From: Patiriisocius_A hiemis
GTDB taxonomy: Bacteria > Bacteroidota > Bacteroidia > Flavobacteriales > Flavobacteriaceae
DNA length: 64,000 nt
Direction of reading: 5' to 3'
Assembly (NCBI RefSeq): GCF_031846325.1
Contig: NZ_JAVRHZ010000008.1
Location: 62,001-126,000, forward strand
Shown: positions 42,629-50,710 of the stretch, in pieces
How positions within the stretch are numbered: the first letter of the stretch is position 1
How the letters are laid out: each line of letters opens with the position of its first letter
Position numbers and translations under genes: made by a program
Notes under the pieces: model-generated
Told to the model about the DNA's origin: nothing
Seen by the model: the letters and a program-made list of their open reading frames with translations, nothing else
The model's database searches: none

Positions 42629-43555
42629 TTAGTTTTTTGCTACAGTTTCTATAAAAATATCATTTGCACTAGGTATTACCTCTTTGAAATGAGTAAGTTG
42701 CCCTTTTGAAACTAAAAAAGAAACTAAATCATTTGCAGAGGCATTTTCATCAATCTTTATACGGTACTGTAATTCATTGTTTATACTTTTAAAAACCGTA
42801 GGTTGTACATCAAATTTCTCTTTTAGAAGAGTAGCTGTTTCCTCTGGTGTAGGACTCAATAGGCCAACCTCAAATGTATTGTTTTGGTATGCTTTTTTTA
42901 TATCTAGCAAATTTCCATCAAGAATTTTATTAGATTTATGTATTAATGCAATATGGTCACATAACTCTTCTACAGATTCCATACGGTGGGTTGAAAATAT
43001 TACTGTAGCACCATCATCGCGAAGCTTTAATATTTCGTCCTTAATTAGGTTTGCGTTAATAGGGTCAAAACCACTAAAAGGTTCATCAAAAATCAACAAT
43101 TTTGGGGTATGCAAGACAGTAACAACAAATTGTATTTTTTGCGCCATACCTTTAGACAATTCCTGAATTTTTTTGTCCCACCAATCTCCAATTTCTAAAC
43201 GCTCAAACCAAGATTTTAACCGTTGTTTCGCATCGGTTTTAGATAAGCCTTTAAGTTGTGCTAGATAAAGTGCCTGTTCTCCTACTTTCATAGATTTATA
43301 CAAACCTCTTTCTTCTGGAAGGTAACCAATGTGTTGTATATGGTGGGGTTGTAATTTTTCACCGTCAAGATGCACCTCACCAGTATCTGGCATAGTTATT
43401 TGATTAATAATACGTATTAAAGTAGTTTTTCCAGCCCCGTTAGGACCTAAGAGTCCAAAAATGCTTCCTTTTGGCACTTCTATACTTACATTATTTAGTG
43501 CTTTATAGTCTCCAAAGTTTTTTGAAACGTTATTGACTTGTAAGAGTTTATTCAT
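42629..43555 (-). CDS. ABC transporter ATP-binding protein (NatA-like)
   Basis: A 308-residue ATPase. Walker A LLGPNGAGKTTLIR (about 34-47), signature ELSKGMAQK (about 137-145, atypical Ser-Lys-Gly-Met), Walker B LLIFDEPFSGFDP and H-loop STHRM are present. A C-terminal domain of about 80 residues of the DUF4162 type follows. It powers the permease encoded ten bases downstream. First gene of the six-gene operon; I found no perfect TAnnTTTG close to its start. Confidence 0.93.
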   Translation of the reverse strand: MNKLLQVNNVSKNFGDYKALNNVSIEVPKGSIFGLLGPNGAGKTTLIRIINQITMPDTGEVHLDGEKLQPHHIQHIGYLPEERGLYKSMKVGEQALYLAQLKGLSKTDAKQRLKSWFERLEIGDWWDKKIQELSKGMAQKIQFVVTVLHTPKLLIFDEPFSGFDPINANLIKDEILKLRDDGATVIFSTHRMESVEELCDHIALIHKSNKILDGNLLDIKKAYQNNTFEVGLLSPTPEETATLLKEKFDVQPTVFKSINNELQYRIKIDENASANDLVSFLVSKGQLTHFKEVIPSANDIFIETVAKN

Positions 43556-43667
43556 AGTTTTTGTTATAGAGAAGTAAAGGTATTTTAAATCTTTTGGTTA
43601 TAAATTGTAAAAGCTAGAAACTTTGTATGTAAGTATAGAATATTTCATTTTCGTTACAAAATGGCAT

Positions 43668-43704
43668 AAAAAAACCCACCCTTTTTTAACAAAAAAAGGG
43701 TGGG
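43668..43704 (-). terminator. Terminator of grpE-dnaJ
   Basis: A 13-bp stem CCCACCCTTTTTT/AAAAAAGGGTGGG with T7 following on the minus strand, about 90 bases after the dnaJ stop. Confidence 0.85.
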
Positions 43705-43794
43705 AAAAAAATTGCTATGAAAAAGAAAAATTATCACCTAAAAGTTTAAGTGATATTCAAATATATGTAAATTATATTAAATATTAACTTTGTT

Positions 43795-44916
43795 TTAAGA
43801 AAACATATCTTTTACTTTTTCAAAAAATGACTTGTCACCTTTCTCAGGACTAGGCTCAAAATTAGTATCCTTCATCATTTTTTCAAAAAACTCTTTCTGT
43901 TCTTTATTAAGTTGTTTTGGAGTCCAAACATTAATATGTACTAATAAATCTCCAGAACCATATCCGTTAATACTTGGGATACCTTTATTTCGAAGACGTA
44001 AAATTTTACCACTTTGTACTCCAGATTCAATTTTAATTCGAACTTTACCCGTAACGGTATCAATTTCTTTTGAAGTTCCTAAAGCAGCTTCAGAAAAATT
44101 AATGTACAAATCATAATGTAGATTGTCTCCTTCTCTCTGTAATGTTTGGTGTGGCAGCTCTTCTATAGCAACTAGTAAATCTCCAGGAATTCCTTTACCT
44201 GGCGCGTCATTTCCTTTTCCAGATACTTTAAGCTGCATACCATCTACAACACCTGCAGGAATCTTAATAGAAACAGTTTCTTCGGTACTTATCATACCAT
44301 TAGCATCTGCATTAGCTGGTTTTTTATCTATACTTTGGCCACTTCCACCACAAGTACTACAAGTAGTAGAGGTTTGCATTCTACCTAATATAGTATTTTG
44401 AATGCGAGTTACTTGCCCAGATCCATTACAGGTACCACATGTAGAATAGGTAGTTCCTTGTGCTACTTTTTTTCTTTTTACTTTAATTTTTTTCTCAACA
44501 CCATTGGCTATTTCTTCTAGGGATAGTTTTACGCGTATTCTTAGGTTACTTCCTTTTACAGTACGCTGTCCACCACCAAAACCACTAAAGCCAGAAAAAC
44601 CGCCTCCACCACCAAAAGCGCCTCCAAAAATATCTCCAAATTGGCTGAATATATCATCCATATTCATACCACCGCCACCAAAGCCGCCGCCACCTTCAAA
44701 AGCTTGGTGACCAAATTGGTCATAACGAGATTTTTTATTTGGGTCGCTTAATACTTCGTAGGCTTCTGCTGCTTTTTTAAACATTTCTTCAGCCTTGGCA
44801 TCTCCAGGGTTTTTATCTGGGTGAAATTCAATTGCCTTTTTACGGTACGCCTTCTTAATTTCAGCTGCCGAAGCATTTTTAGAAATGCCTAATATGTCAT
44901 AATAATCTTCCTTCAT
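43795..44916 (-). CDS. dnaJ: Chaperone DnaJ with reduced zinc-binding domain
   Basis: A 373-residue Hsp40 cochaperone that stimulates DnaK. The J domain has HPD in FHPDKNPGD (about 31-39). A long Gly/Phe-rich linker (about 75-120, many GGG) follows. The zinc region contains only two CxxCxGxG motifs, CGTCNGSG and CSTCGGSG, instead of four; between them runs VTRIQNTILGRMQTS. The C-terminal substrate-binding and dimerisation domains follow. Cotranscribed with grpE 26 bases upstream; the terminator is downstream. Confidence 0.95.
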   Translation of the reverse strand: MKEDYYDILGISKNASAAEIKKAYRKKAIEFHPDKNPGDAKAEEMFKKAAEAYEVLSDPNKKSRYDQFGHQAFEGGGGFGGGGMNMDDIFSQFGDIFGGAFGGGGGFSGFSGFGGGQRTVKGSNLRIRVKLSLEEIANGVEKKIKVKRKKVAQGTTYSTCGTCNGSGQVTRIQNTILGRMQTSTTCSTCGGSGQSIDKKPANADANGMISTEETVSIKIPAGVVDGMQLKVSGKGNDAPGKGIPGDLLVAIEELPHQTLQREGDNLHYDLYINFSEAALGTSKEIDTVTGKVRIKIESGVQSGKILRLRNKGIPSINGYGSGDLLVHINVWTPKQLNKEQKEFFEKMMKDTNFEPSPEKGDKSFFEKVKDMFS

Positions 44917-44942
44917 AATATTGCCCTAAAATTAGGTGTCTT

Positions 44943-45509
44943 TTATTGTCCTATCACTACTTTAGGATAGCGAATTATTTTATCTCCAAGTGAATACCCT
45001 TTCTCTACAACATCAATAATTTTTCCTTTTAAATCATCACTTGGTGAAGGTATTTGTGTTATAGCTTCATGAATTTCTGCATCAAAGGTATCTCCTTGCT
45101 TTGTTTCAATGAGTTGAAGTCCCTTTAAACGGAGTGTTTCTTTGAGCTTGCTGTTAATTAAAGACATGCCTTTATAGTGCTCATCTTCTTTGTTTTTCTC
45201 TAACTCTTTAAGTGCTCTGTCAAAGTCATCCATTATTGGAAGTAATGCAGTTATTACTTCTTGTCCTGCAGTTTTAAAAAGCTCTATTCGCTCTTTTGTA
45301 GTACGCTTTTTGTAATTTTCAAATTCAGCAAAAAGACGTAAATAGCGCTCTTTTTCCTTTTCAACCTCAGCTTTTGCTTCTTCTAGTGGATCTTTTTTAG
45401 ACTCCTTTTTGTTTTCTTTTTTATCTTTTTTACTCTCTTCAGAAGAAATATTAGTGTCTTTTACTTCTTCTTCAATAACTGTGTCTGTATTTTTATTTTT
45501 CTTACTCAT
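44943..45509 (-). CDS. grpE: Nucleotide exchange factor GrpE
   Basis: The start at ATG 45509 gives 188 residues beginning MSKKNKN; an in-frame ATG at 45524 would add five. The first 60 residues are a Lys/Glu-rich low-complexity tail, then the long coiled coil (KERYLRLFAEFENYKKRT). The C-terminal beta domain with GDTFDAEIHEAI and GYSLGDKIIRYPKVVIG follows. It releases ADP from DnaK. A -7 box TACTTTTG (45541-45548) and a -33 TTG precede it, and dnaJ follows. No CIRCE-type operator was seen. Confidence 0.95.
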   Translation of the reverse strand: MSKKNKNTDTVIEEEVKDTNISSEESKKDKKENKKESKKDPLEEAKAEVEKEKERYLRLFAEFENYKKRTTKERIELFKTAGQEVITALLPIMDDFDRALKELEKNKEDEHYKGMSLINSKLKETLRLKGLQLIETKQGDTFDAEIHEAITQIPSPSDDLKGKIIDVVEKGYSLGDKIIRYPKVVIGQ

Positions 45510-45540
45510 GTTCCAAAAATTCAATTTTCAATTGAGGTTG

Positions 45541-45572
45541 CAAAAGTACTGCCATTTGGTTAAAAATGTCAA
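45541..45572 (-). promoter_or_regulatory. Promoter of grpE-dnaJ
   Basis: Minus-strand TACTTTTG (45541-45548) with TTTTG (-33, TTG at 45570-45572) 21 bases upstream: the best complete -33/-7 pair in the window. Confidence 0.7.
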
Positions 45573-45626
45573 AATGTCATTGGTTTATTTAATATTAATT
45601 TAAGAGAAAAATTTTTTTAACTTAGA

Positions 45627-45634
45627 TACTTTTG
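45627..45634 (+). promoter_or_regulatory. Bacteroidota -7 box of the YceI gene
   Basis: TACTTTTG matches TAnnTTTG, 30 bases before the ATG at 45665. Confidence 0.6.
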
Positions 45635-45664
45635 TGAAACATAAACTAAATACATTCAAAAAAA

Positions 45665-46333
45665 ATGAAAAAACAAATTTTAAGTATTGCAGCAATTTTA
45701 TGTGTAGCAATAGTAATGACAAGTTGTAAAGACAATAAAAAAGAAGCTACTACTACTGAGGAAAAAGAAGTTGCAGAAGTGGACGCAACTGCTGTAGATT
45801 ATAAAGTAAATACTGAAAAATCTACCATCATGTGGAAAGGAGAAAAACCAACAGGAACTCACTATGGAACGATTGATTTATCTGAAGGTATTGTAGCCGT
45901 AAACAATGGAGCTGTTGAAGGTGGTAAGTTCACTATAGATATGACTAGTATTGTTAGTCTTGACCTTGAAGGAAAAGGAAAAGAGAGCCTTGAATCACAC
46001 TTAATGGGGACTGTTGAAGGAAAAGAAGGTGATTTCTTTAATGTAAACAAATATCCAACAGCAACTTTTGAGTTAACTGGTATTTCTGAAAAGGAAGGAA
46101 AAACAATGGTAAGCGGAAACTTAACAATTAAAGATAAAACTAACAATATTGAATTCCCTGCTGCAGTTTCGTTTACTGGCAATGAAATGAGCTTACTAAG
46201 TGAAGAGTTTGCAATAGATAGAACAAAGTGGGATGTTAATTACGGTTCTAAGTCAGTTTTTGATAACTTAGGAGATAAGTTTATTAATGATGATATGGAA
46301 ATCCAGATTGAGTTATATGCAACTAAGTCTTAG
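45665..46333 (+). CDS. YceI-family lipoprotein
   Basis: A 222-residue lipoprotein: signal peptide with lipobox IVMTSC (Cys at about 21), a Lys/Thr/Glu-rich linker (about 22-45), then the YceI lipid-binding beta-barrel. The barrel shows MWKGEKPTGTHYGTIDLSEG, GGKFTIDMTSI and DRTKWDVNYGSKS. YceI proteins bind isoprenoid or amphiphilic ligands in the periplasm; here lipid-anchored. Single gene with its own -7 box and a bidirectional terminator. Confidence 0.93.
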   Translation: MKKQILSIAAILCVAIVMTSCKDNKKEATTTEEKEVAEVDATAVDYKVNTEKSTIMWKGEKPTGTHYGTIDLSEGIVAVNNGAVEGGKFTIDMTSIVSLDLEGKGKESLESHLMGTVEGKEGDFFNVNKYPTATFELTGISEKEGKTMVSGNLTIKDKTNNIEFPAAVSFTGNEMSLLSEEFAIDRTKWDVNYGSKSVFDNLGDKFINDDMEIQIELYATKS

Positions 46334-46352
46334 TTTTAAATAAATCACATTT

Positions 46353-46384
46353 AAAAAAAGGGAAACATATGTTTCCCTTTTTTT
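46353..46384. terminator. Bidirectional terminator
   Basis: GGGAAACATATGTTTCCC, a perfect 18-base palindrome with A7 before and T7 after, between the YceI gene and the convergent TIGR01777 epimerase gene. Confidence 0.85.
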
Positions 46385-47285
46385 ATAATAGCTCATCTAA
46401 AGCAGACTCTATATTATAATGTTTAAAGGGGTATCCTAGCTCTTCAATTTTTGTGCTACTTACCAATTGACCTTCTAAAACTAAGCTAGCCATTTCTCCT
46501 AATATTAGTTTTAAAACAAAACTAGGAACATTAGGCAACCATAAAGGTTTATTCAATTCTCTTGCAATAAGTTTTGTTATTTTTTTATTTTTTACTGGAT
46601 TTGGCGCTACCGCATTAAAAATACCTTCTAGATTATTTTTAAGAATATGATAATAAATACCAACAATATCATCTATATGTATCCAAGAAAGCCATTGCTC
46701 ACCATTACCTAAAGTAGCTCCCACATTATTTTTAATAGGCTTTACCAACTTAGGAAATGCACCTTCATCTTTATCGAATACAACTCCAGTACGGACTATA
46801 GAAACTTCTATTCCTAGTTTTTTAAACTGATTGGCGGCGGCTTCCCAAGCAACAACAACATTAGCTAAAAAAGAAGTATCAACTTTTAGGTTTTCTTCGG
46901 TATAGAGAACTGTCTCTGAAGCTGGATAGACACTAATACCACTTGCAGAAATAAAGTAAGATACAGTATGATTTATTTTCTCTAAGGTTGCACAAATTAA
47001 ATTTGCAGTATCAACTCTACTATCTACTATTTCTTCTTTATAACTTTTTGTCCATCGCTTTGAAATTGAAGCACCAACCAGATTTATTATGGCTGAGACA
47101 CCTTGAAAAGCTTTATGATCAATTTCATTTTGGGATGGATTCCAATAAAAACCTTTAAAATTAGGTTCATTTTTAAGTTTAGATTTACTAGTTGTTAGAT
47201 AATGGACTGTATTTCCATTTTCTATGCATAGCTTAGAAAGCTCACTCCCAATTAAGCCCGTTGCGCCAGTAATTAATACAATCAT
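46383..47285 (-). CDS. TIGR01777-family NAD(P)-binding epimerase-like protein (YfcH group)
   Basis: A 300-residue extended SDR protein: Rossmann motif ITGATGLIGSEL (about 4-15), IINLVGASISKRWT, ISASGISVYP, WLSWIHIDDIVGI and FNAVAPNPVKNKK are the standard TIGR01777 segments. Activity unknown; similar proteins bind NADP. A heptamer microsatellite begins one base before its start codon, an unusual leader that could vary expression. Its last bases overlap the terminator palindrome. Confidence 0.9.
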   Translation of the reverse strand: MIVLITGATGLIGSELSKLCIENGNTVHYLTTSKSKLKNEPNFKGFYWNPSQNEIDHKAFQGVSAIINLVGASISKRWTKSYKEEIVDSRVDTANLICATLEKINHTVSYFISASGISVYPASETVLYTEENLKVDTSFLANVVVAWEAAANQFKKLGIEVSIVRTGVVFDKDEGAFPKLVKPIKNNVGATLGNGEQWLSWIHIDDIVGIYYHILKNNLEGIFNAVAPNPVKNKKITKLIARELNKPLWLPNVPSFVLKLILGEMASLVLEGQLVSSTKIEELGYPFKHYNIESALDELL

Positions 47286-47286
47286 C

Positions 47287-47340
47287 CTTTTTTCTTTTTT
47301 CTTTTTTATTTTTTATTTTTTATTTTTTATTTTTTATTTT
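47287..47340. repeat. Heptanucleotide microsatellite at the epimerase start
   Basis: Eight tandem 7-base units on the plus strand: three CTTTTTT then five ATTTTTT (last one partial), from 47287 to 47340. On the gene strand they read as A-runs ending directly before the ATG of the 46383-47285 gene. The 47341-47437 remainder holds no gene. Confidence 0.9.
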
Positions 47341-47437
47341 AAAAGCTACAGATTATTATGAAAACAACAAAGCCTTTAACGGAAGATTAGCAGTTTGAAA
47401 GTTATAGATAGATTGTTTTTAAAAAACTCAAATACTG

Positions 47438-48106
47438 CTACTTCTTCGAAGCTCTTAACATTTCGCGTTTGCCAGGAGGACCAGGAAGCCTTTCTACATC
47501 AAATCCTACTTCTTGCATTGCTCTACGTACGCTTCCCTTAGCAGAATAGGTAACTAGAACGCCATTAGGTTTAAGTGCCTTAAACATTTTAGCAAAAATA
47601 CTCTCGGTCCAAAGCTCCGGCTGTACTCTTGCCCCAAAAGCATCAAAGTAAATTAGATTGTATAATGAGATATCTTCAATTTTATCAAAAAACTTTTTTT
47701 GCTTTGTGATAATAAAGTTTTTTGAAATTTTATGGGCTTCTTCCCAAGTAATCTCGTGTAATTTATGGAAGGCATCCTTCTCTTCTGAAAGATTTTCAGC
47801 ATAATTCAATTTAGTAACTTCAGAAGTATCTACTGGATAAGCTTCAACACCAGTATAATCTATTTTTAATGATTTCTTTTCAGAAAACAAATAGGTTAAA
47901 AAAGCATTGAGTCCAGTACCAAAGCCAATCTCTAAGATTGAGACTTTATTTGGTCTTTCTGTTGAAATAAAGTGATGTAATCCGGTTTGAATAAAAACAT
48001 GATTTGCTTCTGCAATAGCACCATGTTTAGAGTGGTATTGTTCATTCCAATCAGGCAGGTGAATAGTTATAGAACCATCACCTGTCTTAAGGAATTCACG
48101 TTTCAT
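47438..48106 (-). CDS. mnmD: MnmD-like tRNA 5-methylaminomethyl-2-thiouridine methyltransferase
   Basis: A 222-residue SAM-dependent methyltransferase homologous to the methyltransferase half of MnmC, with no FAD oxidase part. LEIGFGTGLNAFLTYL (about 60-75) binds SAM. YNLIYFDAFGARVQPELWTES is the family motif with the catalytic Asp. GVLVTYSAKGSVRRAM and RLPGPPGKREMLRA close the protein. It finishes the wobble-uridine modification of some tRNAs. Two bases separate it from the DUF4920 gene upstream. Confidence 0.88.
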   Translation of the reverse strand: MKREFLKTGDGSITIHLPDWNEQYHSKHGAIAEANHVFIQTGLHHFISTERPNKVSILEIGFGTGLNAFLTYLFSEKKSLKIDYTGVEAYPVDTSEVTKLNYAENLSEEKDAFHKLHEITWEEAHKISKNFIITKQKKFFDKIEDISLYNLIYFDAFGARVQPELWTESIFAKMFKALKPNGVLVTYSAKGSVRRAMQEVGFDVERLPGPPGKREMLRASKK

Positions 48107-48108
48107 TA

Positions 48109-48624
48109 TTATTGCTCTTCTTTTACAGGAATTAAAACTCCATTAGAAAGAAAAGAAAGCGTTCTCTTTGGTTCTGTAATAGCTGCAATTTCTTCTTTTG
48201 TTTTTCCTGCATCTTCTGCATAGTGCTGCTGTTCTTCTACACTCATTTCACTAACAAAAGCTTTTCCTCCAACAATCACTTCTTCTCCGGCTAGATCTTT
48301 TGGCATAAAGAAAGCGTAGTCTTTAAACTTAACCATTGCTTCGATGTCACCCATATCCATTTTCATCCAGCATCCTTTGTTTTGACACACTTCGTTTACT
48401 TTAGTCTTAAATTTTACAGCAACAGTATCGCCTGGTGTAAGTAAATTATATTTTTCAATTATTTGAGATTTTGTAAGCACTTCTGTATCTGATATTTCAT
48501 CACCATAGATAGTGTATTTTTCTTGAACTGCTTCCTCAACAACTGCTACCTCATCTACTTTTTTTTCGTTTTTACAACCTGTAAAAAGTACTACTGAAAA
48601 TAATACTAAAACTAACTTTTTCAT
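48109..48624 (-). CDS. DUF4920 lipoprotein
   Basis: A 171-residue lipoprotein: signal peptide with lipobox VVLFTGC (Cys about 17) and a linker rich in Lys/Glu/Val. A small beta domain with TKVNEVCQNKGCWMKMDMGD (two Cys) and FFMPKDLAGEEVIVGGKAFV matches DUF4920. The CxxxxGCWM segment could bind metal or be redox-active; function unknown. First gene of a pair with mnmD. Confidence 0.85.
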   Translation of the reverse strand: MKKLVLVLFSVVLFTGCKNEKKVDEVAVVEEAVQEKYTIYGDEISDTEVLTKSQIIEKYNLLTPGDTVAVKFKTKVNEVCQNKGCWMKMDMGDIEAMVKFKDYAFFMPKDLAGEEVIVGGKAFVSEMSVEEQQHYAEDAGKTKEEIAAITEPKRTLSFLSNGVLIPVKEEQ

Positions 48625-48732
48625 ATTTATTATTTAATAATTCTACATCCTATTAATATACTGCAATTTTATGAATTTTTTACGTTTTTTATACCCTATT
48701 TTTTAGTTATTTTGTGGCCTAACAACTTACCT

Positions 48733-49806
48733 ATGAATATAACGACCAATAATATTACTATAAATAAATCTGAGGCTTCAAAAATTAATCAAATAGATTT
48801 TGACAATTTGGTTTTTGGGAATGTCTTTACAGATCATATGTTTGAATGTGATTATATTGATGGTGCATGGGTAAACCCTACTATTCGTCCTTACGGGAAC
48901 TTATCTATTTCTCCTGCTGCTAAAGTATTTCATTACGGACAAGCTGTTTTTGAAGGCATGAAAGCTTTTAAGGATAGTAATGGTGATACATTTTTGTTTA
49001 GACCAAAGGAGAATTTTAATAGAATAAACAGTTCATCCAAAAGAATGGCTATCCCAGAGTTTCCAGAAGATATCTTTTTTGAGGGATTAACAACACTTTT
49101 AAAGTTAGATAAAGACTGGATTAAGCCAGGCATAGGAAATTCTCTTTATATAAGACCATTTGTTATTGCAACACAAGTAGGCGTTTCTGCTTCTCCAGCA
49201 AACCAATATAAATTTATGATTATACTATCTCCTGCACAAGCTTACTATACAGGAGATGTAAAAGTTGTTATCGCAGAGCAGTATAGCAGATCTGCGGATG
49301 GTGGTGTGGGATACGCAAAAGCTGCAGGTAATTATGGAGCTCAATTTTACCCAACCAATTTAGCTAAAGAAAAAGGATTTCAGCAAGTTATTTGGACAGA
49401 TGCTAATGAGCATAAATACTTGGAAGAAGCTGGAACTATGAATGTGTTTTTTAGAATAAAAGACTCTTTATTTACTGCTCCCACGAGTGATAGAATACTT
49501 GACGGTGTAACAAGAAAAAGTGTGATTGCACTTGCTAAAAAAGCTGGAATACCCGTGGAAGTTCGCCCTATTTTGGTTTCTGAAATTGTTGATGCTGCTA
49601 ATAGCGGCGATTTAAAAGAAATTTTTGGTGCTGGTACAGCCGCTGTAATTAGTCCTGTAAGTGCTTTTAGTTATAAAGAAAAAACATATACACTTCCAGA
49701 AATGACAAAAGAAACAAAGTATGCCACAAAATTTAAAAAGGATCTAATGGAAATTCAATATAACATAGCAGAGGATTCTTTTGGGTGGAGATATCCTGTT
49801 AATTAG
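48733..49806 (+). CDS. ilvE: Branched-chain amino acid aminotransferase
   Basis: A class IV PLP aminotransferase of about 357 residues, started at ATG 48733; an in-frame start at 48712 adds seven residues. YGQAVFEGMKAFK (about 74-86), FRPKENFNRINSSSKRMAIP, the lysine region GVGYAKAAGNYGAQF, and EAGTMNVFFRI with APTSDRILDGVTRKSVI are diagnostic. It makes or degrades Leu, Ile and Val with 2-oxoglutarate. Single gene, no operon partners in the window. Confidence 0.95.
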   Translation: MNITTNNITINKSEASKINQIDFDNLVFGNVFTDHMFECDYIDGAWVNPTIRPYGNLSISPAAKVFHYGQAVFEGMKAFKDSNGDTFLFRPKENFNRINSSSKRMAIPEFPEDIFFEGLTTLLKLDKDWIKPGIGNSLYIRPFVIATQVGVSASPANQYKFMIILSPAQAYYTGDVKVVIAEQYSRSADGGVGYAKAAGNYGAQFYPTNLAKEKGFQQVIWTDANEHKYLEEAGTMNVFFRIKDSLFTAPTSDRILDGVTRKSVIALAKKAGIPVEVRPILVSEIVDAANSGDLKEIFGAGTAAVISPVSAFSYKEKTYTLPEMTKETKYATKFKKDLMEIQYNIAEDSFGWRYPVN

Positions 49807-49828
49807 ACTGTTATAAACGTATTCAAAG

Positions 49829-50215
49829 TTATTTTTTTAGAATATCTGAGATATTAGGTTTAAAGTAATTAGGCCCTTTTAAAACTTTTCCATCTTCTCT
49901 GTAGATTGGTTTTCCATCTGCTCCTAACTTACTCATGTTACTACGCTGTATTTCATTAAAAACTTCCTCTATTTTATCTTGCATACCATGCTCAATAATA
50001 GTTCCGCATAGAATATATAACATATCACCTAAAGCATCTGCTACTTCAACCAAATCGTTATTATTTGCTGCTTCAAAGTACTCTTCGTTTTCCTCTTTCA
50101 TTAAATTAAAACGTAATGTGTTTTTTGCCTCACCTAAGTTAGCAGTAGGTTCATTTTTTATTCCAAGTCCAAAAGCTGAATGAAATTCGTGAACAGCAGA
50201 AATTTTGTTTTTCAT
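49829..50215 (-). CDS. MazG-like nucleoside triphosphate pyrophosphohydrolase
   Basis: A 128-residue all-alpha NTP pyrophosphatase-like protein: EENEEYFEAANNNDLVEVADALGDMLYIL carries the ExxE and ExxD metal motifs (about residues 42-70). A C-terminal KPIYREDGKVLKGPNYFKPNI resembles PRA-PH/MazG-related proteins. It probably hydrolyses a noncanonical NTP; the substrate is not evident. Convergent with ilvE and divergent from the small membrane protein gene at 50294. Confidence 0.85.
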   Translation of the reverse strand: MKNKISAVHEFHSAFGLGIKNEPTANLGEAKNTLRFNLMKEENEEYFEAANNNDLVEVADALGDMLYILCGTIIEHGMQDKIEEVFNEIQRSNMSKLGADGKPIYREDGKVLKGPNYFKPNISDILKK

Positions 50216-50293
50216 ATTAATTTAATTTGTCAGGTTGAGTGAAACCAAAACCTGAAATTTATAGTATTTTTACAACTGTAAAACTACAACTTT

Positions 50294-50482
50294 ATGTTTA
50301 CTACCGGTCAATTGATTTTTGCTATTTGTTTTGCTATTGTATTTATATCTATTGTAGTAATTAGTTACAAAAAAGACAAAAAACTTCATAAAAAACAATA
50401 CAAAGGTACTATCTGGATTCTTGTTGGATTTCTTTTATTTGTGGGGCTTTTATTAGCCGCAAAATATTTACTAAAAGGATAA
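50294..50482 (+). CDS. Small two-helix membrane protein
   Basis: A 62-residue protein with two helices (about 6-23 and 40-57) joined by a very basic loop KKDKKLHKKQYKG, a hairpin topology. No family recognised. It stands alone between the MazG-like gene and the first NarL-type palindrome. Unknown role. Confidence 0.65.
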   Translation: MFTTGQLIFAICFAIVFISIVVISYKKDKKLHKKQYKGTIWILVGFLLFVGLLLAAKYLLKG

Positions 50483-50561
50483 TTTTCAATCATCCACGTA
50501 AGCAAAAATTGCATTAGATACAAATTGTAGTTTATATTTCTTCCTTTTATATTAGACAAAA

Positions 50562-50609
50562 ATACCCTGTAGTGGGTATGTTTTACACTAACTGATTTAC
50601 TGAAATTTA
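50562..50609 (+). promoter_or_regulatory. NarL-type 7-2-7 palindrome, copy 1 (upstream of the two-component operon)
   Basis: ATACCC (50562-50567) - six bases - GGGTAT (50574-50579), 132 bases before the ATG at 50711. Exactly 22 bases downstream, where the other copies have TAnnTTTG, the sequence is GAAATTTA (50602-50609), a weak match (four of six fixed bases). A second, different palindrome TGGGACTAATCCCA follows at 50622. Probably autoregulation of the kinase-regulator operon, with a weaker or different promoter. Confidence 0.55.
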
Positions 50610-50710
50610 CGTTATCTAATTTGGGACTAATCCCATAGACAATCATAGGAACATTGGTTTTATAGTTTTCTTTAAATTAGTTAAAACTAAACCTTTAAAT
50701 ACTAACCATT

